From Lentisphaerota bacterium (GTDB lineage Bacteria > Verrucomicrobiota > Kiritimatiellia > CAIQIC01 > Lenti-01): DNA of 64,000 bases. A model generated the notes under the pieces. That model made no database searches. It had not been told where the DNA came from and saw nothing but the letters and a program-made list of their open reading frames with translations. Of this stretch, positions 60,476-64,000 are shown one piece after another. Position numbers and translations under genes: made by a program. The stretch is taken from positions 1 to 64,000 of the forward strand of contig JAAZBB010000003.1 in NCBI GenBank assembly GCA_012514035.1, written 5' to 3'. Each line of letters begins with the position of its first letter. The first letter of the stretch is position 1.

Positions 60476-63031
60476 TTACGTTGTTGACCTCGGCGGCGGC
60501 GAAGGCGCCAGCGTTCCGGTTTCCTCCAGCTCGCGGAAGGCCGTCAGGCTGTCGAAGGCATCCTTGCAGTAGCGCACCGGACCCGAATAGACCGGCTGGC
60601 AGTCCTGGCGCACGAACGGCTCGGTCAAGGCCGCCCCGCCCAGCAGCACGGGGATCTTCAGGCCGGCGGTCTCCAGCACCTTGAGATTCTCGCGCATGAC
60701 CTGGACCGATTTCACCAGCAGGCCGCTCATCCCCAGCATGTCGGCCTGCGATTCCCGGACGGCCTCCAGCATCTTTTCAACCGGCACCTTCACGCCCAGG
60801 TTCACCACCCGGTAACCGTTGTTTGAGAGGATGATGTCCACCAGGTTCTTGCCGATATCGTGCACGTCGCCCGCCACGGTCCCGATCACCAGGGTGCCGG
60901 CGGCCTTGGCCTGCCCAGCCTTCAGGTGCGGCTTGATCAGGGCCACGGCCTTCTTCATCACCTCCGCCGACTTCAACACGAAGGGCAGTTGCAAAATGCC
61001 GTCGTTGAAGAGCCGGCCCACTTCCTTCATCGCGGGAATCAAGTGGCCGTTGAGGACATCCTCCGCCGCCATTTTCGCCAGCAGCGCCGGAATGGCCGTT
61101 TCCAGCAGCGCCGCCTTGCCCTTGACCAGGGCCGCGGCGACCTGTTCCTCCGGCGTCTGCGCCGCGACGGCCGCGCCGGCCTCGGCTTCCGGCTCGGCCG
61201 CCTCGAAGTGCTGGATGAACAGCTCCAGCGGATCGCCCTCCGCCACATCGTTGTCGAGCAGCTTTTCGGCGAGTTGGATCGCCGCCGGCGCCAGTTCCGT
61301 CAGCGGAACCAGCCCGGCGGTGTTGATGATGCACGCATCCATCCCCGCCTTGATGCAGCGGTCCAAAAACACCGTGTTGAGCACCTTGCGCGCCGCCGGC
61401 TTCAAGCCGAACGACACGTTCGACAGCCCCAGGATCGTCCGCACGCCGGGAAATTCCTGTTTGATCCGCCGGATGGCCGCGATGGTTTCCTTGGCCGCGT
61501 CGCGCAGCGCGCCGTCGCCGCTGCACACCGTGAAGGTCAGCGCGTCGATCAGCAGATCCCCCCGCCGCAGGCCGCGCTTTTCGCAGAACTCGATCAGGCG
61601 CTTGGCGATCTCCACCTTGCGGTCCGCCGTCATGGCCATGCCGGTTTCGTCGATGGTCAGCGCCACCAGCCCCGCGCCAAACTGCCGGGCCAGCGCTACG
61701 AGCTTTTCGGCCTTCTCCTCGCCGGACTCGAAATTGATCGAATTGACGAGCATCCGCCCGCCGTAGAGCTTCAGCGCCGCTTCGACCACGTCGAGCTGGG
61801 TACTGTCCACCATCAGCGGCAGTCGGCATTCGCGCGCCGCGCGCGCCACCAGCGTCGTCATGTCGGCGATTTCGTCGCGGCCCGCATAGGCCACGCTCAA
61901 ATCCAGCACATGCGCCACGCCCTCGTCCTGCTCGACGAGCAGGTCGAACGCCGCATCGAGCTTCTCGGCCAGCAGCGTGTCGCGGAATTTCTTCGAACCG
62001 GTGGCATTGGCACGCTCGCCGACATACAGCGGCGGGGGGTCCTGCGTCAGATCCACCGGCGCGAACAGGCTGGTCACCTGCTCCGGCGCCTGCCCCTGGC
62101 GCGGCGGCGGGGCCTTGGCCTCCCCGAGCGCCTGCCGCAATTCACGGATATGCTCCGGCGTGGTTCCGCAGCAGCCGCCGATCACATGCAAGCCCACGGC
62201 CTTGGCCATGGGGGCAAACACCTGCGTGAATTCAGCCGGCCCCAGCGGATAATGCACTTGGCCGTCCTGCAGCGTCGGCAGGCCGGCATTCGGCATGCAG
62301 CCGATGAAACCGCGCCACTGGCGGGCGATGGCCTCCAGATGCCGCTGCATCGCCTCCGGCCCCGTCGCGCAGTTCATGCCCAGCACATCAATCGGATACG
62401 GCTCCAGCGAGGCCAGCACCGCCCAGATGGACGAGCCCACCAGCAGCGTGCCGGTCGTTTCCACCGTCACCGACACGTAGAGCAGTTTGTCCGACCGCGA
62501 CCCCAGCACCTGCATCGCTGCCGCAACCGCCGCCTTGATCTGCAACAGATCTTGACAGGTCTCGACGATGATTCCGTCCGCGCCGCCTTCGAGCAGCCCG
62601 CCCATCTGCTCCTGGCAGCCGCCGTAGAGATCGTCGAACGAAACTTGTCCCAGCGTCGCCAACTTCGTCCCCGGCCCCACCGAACCCAGTACGAAGCGCG
62701 GCCGGCCGTCCTTGGCCGCCGCCGCAACCGCCGCACCGCGGGCGATCTGCGCCGCCGCGTGTGAAATCTCCCGCGCTTTTTCCGCCAGCCCATATTCCCC
62801 GAGCGTGATCGGCGATGCCCCGAAGCTGTTCGTCTCCACCGCATCGCTGCCCGCCGCAAAGTAGGCCGCGTGGATGTCGCGGATAATCTCCGGCGCGGAC
62901 AGGTTCAGCCACTCGTTGCAGCCTTCGTATTTTCCCCAGGCCGCGGCCCCCGGCTGCCGAAGTTGGATCTGGGTGCCCATGGCCCCGTCGGCCAGCAACA
63001 GATGCCGCGCTAGATATTCCTTGATGCCCAT
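60476..63031 (-). CDS. metH: Cobalamin-dependent methionine synthase without activation domain
   Basis: An 851-residue enzyme that transfers a methyl group from methyltetrahydrofolate to homocysteine. Domains in order: homocysteine-binding barrel (about 1-310; zinc ligands in GMNCATGP and GGCCGTTP), pterin-binding barrel (about 330-600; GERANATGSKKFR and DETGMAMTADRKVE), B12-binding cap and Rossmann domain (about 640-851; DVHDIGKN with the cobalt-binding His, and MSGLLVKSV). The ~330-residue activation domain of full MetH is missing and is encoded by the next gene. The stop comes just before the repeat array. Canonical MetH has about 1200 residues. Confidence 0.95.
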   Translation of the reverse strand: MGIKEYLARHLLLADGAMGTQIQLRQPGAAAWGKYEGCNEWLNLSAPEIIRDIHAAYFAAGSDAVETNSFGASPITLGEYGLAEKAREISHAAAQIARGAAVAAAAKDGRPRFVLGSVGPGTKLATLGQVSFDDLYGGCQEQMGGLLEGGADGIIVETCQDLLQIKAAVAAAMQVLGSRSDKLLYVSVTVETTGTLLVGSSIWAVLASLEPYPIDVLGMNCATGPEAMQRHLEAIARQWRGFIGCMPNAGLPTLQDGQVHYPLGPAEFTQVFAPMAKAVGLHVIGGCCGTTPEHIRELRQALGEAKAPPPRQGQAPEQVTSLFAPVDLTQDPPPLYVGERANATGSKKFRDTLLAEKLDAAFDLLVEQDEGVAHVLDLSVAYAGRDEIADMTTLVARAARECRLPLMVDSTQLDVVEAALKLYGGRMLVNSINFESGEEKAEKLVALARQFGAGLVALTIDETGMAMTADRKVEIAKRLIEFCEKRGLRRGDLLIDALTFTVCSGDGALRDAAKETIAAIRRIKQEFPGVRTILGLSNVSFGLKPAARKVLNTVFLDRCIKAGMDACIINTAGLVPLTELAPAAIQLAEKLLDNDVAEGDPLELFIQHFEAAEPEAEAGAAVAAQTPEEQVAAALVKGKAALLETAIPALLAKMAAEDVLNGHLIPAMKEVGRLFNDGILQLPFVLKSAEVMKKAVALIKPHLKAGQAKAAGTLVIGTVAGDVHDIGKNLVDIILSNNGYRVVNLGVKVPVEKMLEAVRESQADMLGMSGLLVKSVQVMRENLKVLETAGLKIPVLLGGAALTEPFVRQDCQPVYSGPVRYCKDAFDSLTAFRELEETGTLAPSPPPRSTT

Positions 63032-63061
63032 GTCGCCGTTTCTTTCCGCTATCGGGGGCCC

Positions 63062-63090
63062 ACTCTACACGGCCGCCCGGCCGTTCTCAA
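63062..63090 (-). promoter_or_regulatory. Promoter of metH with a palindrome in the spacer
   Basis: On the minus strand TTGAGA (63090-63085) and TAGAGT (63067-63062) are separated by 17 bp. The spacer is almost entirely an inverted repeat (ACGGCCG-CC-CGGCCGT at 63069-63084), so a repressor there could block RNA polymerase. No cobalamin or SAM riboswitch pattern is evident. Confidence 0.4.
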
Positions 63091-63107
63091 CGGCAAAGAA
63101 GCCGCGG

Positions 63108-64000
63108 TCAGGGCCGGAATCCGGGCGCGCGATAGCGCCGAAAGGCGTGGGTGTAGTTGCGCAGGAAAAACCGGCGCAGCCCCGGCCGCGCGGCCAGCCA
63201 CTGCAGCAGGGCATCGAACGCCGAGAGTTGGAGCAGGGTCAGCACGGCGAACACGGCGATGGCCCAAAGGACCGCCAGGCCAAACCCGTAGGCGCCCGGA
63301 AGCGGCACGACCTGGCGGTAGAGCCAGCCGACCCAATAGAACCACCACACCGTCAATCCAAGGTTCAGCGCCAAGTGGATGGCCAGCCGCGCAATCGAAA
63401 TCTGGATGGCCCGGGCCGGGCACAAATTGATGCAGCGGTAGCAGCCCGCGCAAACCGCGCTCCAGCGCGGCCGGGCCGGCGCCCCTTCCATCCGGATCGC
63501 GCGCACGGGACACTGGGCCGCGCATTGGCCGCACGAAGTGCAGGCGTCGTCGGCCATGAAAAACTTGCCCATGAACCGGCGGCCAAAGGTCCGGAACAGC
63601 CTGGCCATGGGCCACGACCAGAGCACGTGCACGAACGCACACGCAAAGCGCACCGGTTTTGAGGCAAGTATAATATTTGCAAATATTATAGTTTCCACGT
63701 CGCCCTTGGCCAGCGCCTGCGCCAGTTCCTCGCCCGCCGGCGGATTCACGGCCAGCGTCCAACTGTCGGGATAGACCGCCTCGCCGCTGCCCACGAGCCG
63801 ATAGCCCCGACGGCGCAGAATCCGCGCCGCTTCGCCGACACCCTGGGCCCCGAAGCCGCCGCAAGTGGCCCAAATCGCCGCCCGGGCGCCCTGGGCGCGC
63901 GGCAACCGCCGGGCGTAGTCCAGAACGAAATGCGGCGCCGCCCACGCCCAGATCGGAAACGCCAGCACGGTCAGATCCGGAATATCCGCCGTCGGTTGAC
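63108..64000 (-). CDS. EFR1-type flavodoxin/ferredoxin membrane protein (5' end outside)
   Basis: The frame runs to the window edge, so the gene starts beyond it. The N-terminal part is flavodoxin-like (DLTVLAFPIWAWAAPHF, WATCGGFGAQGVGEAARIL). It is followed by two [4Fe-4S] motifs, CTSCGQCAAQCP and CAGCYRCINLCP, and two C-terminal hydrophobic helices, the layout of the EFR1 family of ferredoxin-type proteins. It probably moves electrons at the membrane. A 22-bp AT-rich palindrome at 63669-63690 lies inside the gene and encodes IIFANII without breaking the frame. Confidence 0.85.
   Translation of the reverse strand, partial: QPTADIPDLTVLAFPIWAWAAPHFVLDYARRLPRAQGARAAIWATCGGFGAQGVGEAARILRRRGYRLVGSGEAVYPDSWTLAVNPPAGEELAQALAKGDVETIIFANIILASKPVRFACAFVHVLWSWPMARLFRTFGRRFMGKFFMADDACTSCGQCAAQCPVRAIRMEGAPARPRWSAVCAGCYRCINLCPARAIQISIARLAIHLALNLGLTVWWFYWVGWLYRQVVPLPGAYGFGLAVLWAIAVFAVLTLLQLSAFDALLQWLAARPGLRRFFLRNYTHAFRRYRAPGFRP
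63669..63690. repeat. 22-bp perfect palindrome inside a coding sequence
   Basis: TATAATATTTG (63669-63679) is followed at once by its reverse complement (63680-63690). It is pure A/T except for the central GC, in a gene that is otherwise about 65% GC. The coding frame is kept. Confidence 0.9.

Noticed and set aside
60164-60487. Small frames through the repeat arrays encoding repeated W/F/H/C peptides
   Set aside because: Translation of palindromic repeats in several frames gives similar peptides; no start signal or homology.
63032-63107. Cobalamin or SAM riboswitch upstream of metH
   Set aside because: The gap is only about 75 bp and lacks the conserved B12-box or SAM core motifs.
1-64000. 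tRNA or rRNA genes
   Set aside because: No cloverleaf-compatible GGTTCGAATCC-type T-arms or rRNA sequence were seen on either strand by eye; a covariance-model scan was not possible.

Overview
The window is about 63% GC, densely coded and bacterial, with a Gram-negative outer membrane (LptD, TonB-ExbB-ExbD, a secretin). Several features together point to the PVC superphylum, most likely Kiritimatiellota or another Verrucomicrobiota/Lentisphaerota relative: a five-gene pilus-like locus with the gene order of Akkermansia Amuc_1098-1102, large exported proteins built from thrombospondin type 3 and LamG repeats, DNRLRE repeats, and an H-x9-DG type prepilin. Indolepyruvate:ferredoxin oxidoreductase and an EFR1-type ferredoxin protein suggest anaerobic metabolism. 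This assignment is inference. No rRNA, tRNA, CRISPR array, intact transposase or prophage was found.

Layout. 1-3 kb: the 3' end of a gene with a duplicated 76-residue module, two inverted repeats, and an exported metallophosphoesterase. 3.3-7.2 kb (minus): a tightly overlapping run of ModE-like HTH, SAM methyltransferase, multi-pass membrane protein, ExbB, ExbD and TonB, the best candidate for an undescribed uptake system. 7.3-10.7 kb: a DNRLRE repeat protein and a prepilin. 10.8-18.3 kb: an exported HIT protein, an NDP-sugar epimerase, LptD and three glycosyltransferases (envelope polysaccharide). 18.5-21.4 kb: hisG, a 29-residue bS22/AURKAIP1-like ribosomal protein, and a TPR lipoprotein. 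21.5-26.7 kb: a 1756-residue TSP3/LamG surface protein. 27-38.4 kb: housekeeping genes (rsmE, leuDC, rpsB-tsf, a serA-like gene, argG, a coiled-coil TPR protein, xth, cca). 38.5-42.3 kb: iorAB, an unknown membrane protein and a YdcF-like protein. 42.4-43.8 kb: three different Hsp20 genes. 44.2-50.5 kb: a vWA protein, rho, coaE and an STT3-like GT-C membrane protein. 50.7-51.6 kb: a stand-alone 5'-3' exonuclease. 51.7-59.3 kb: the pilus-like operon. 59.5-63.0 kb: a split cobalamin-dependent methionine synthase. 63.1-64 kb: an EFR1-type ferredoxin protein cut by the window edge.

Over this ordinary gene content lies a layer of small repeats: two homologous arrays of TTTTCCA-N5-TGGAAAA palindromes at about 50.6 and 60.4 kb, tracts of GGGTTCAGG-type heptamers at gene starts, a pair of heptanucleotide repeats kept in frame inside a glycosyltransferase gene, and perfect AT-rich palindromes of 22 and 24 bp, one of them inside a coding sequence. 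They look like a family of small dispersed elements, some of which may affect expression or gene structure.
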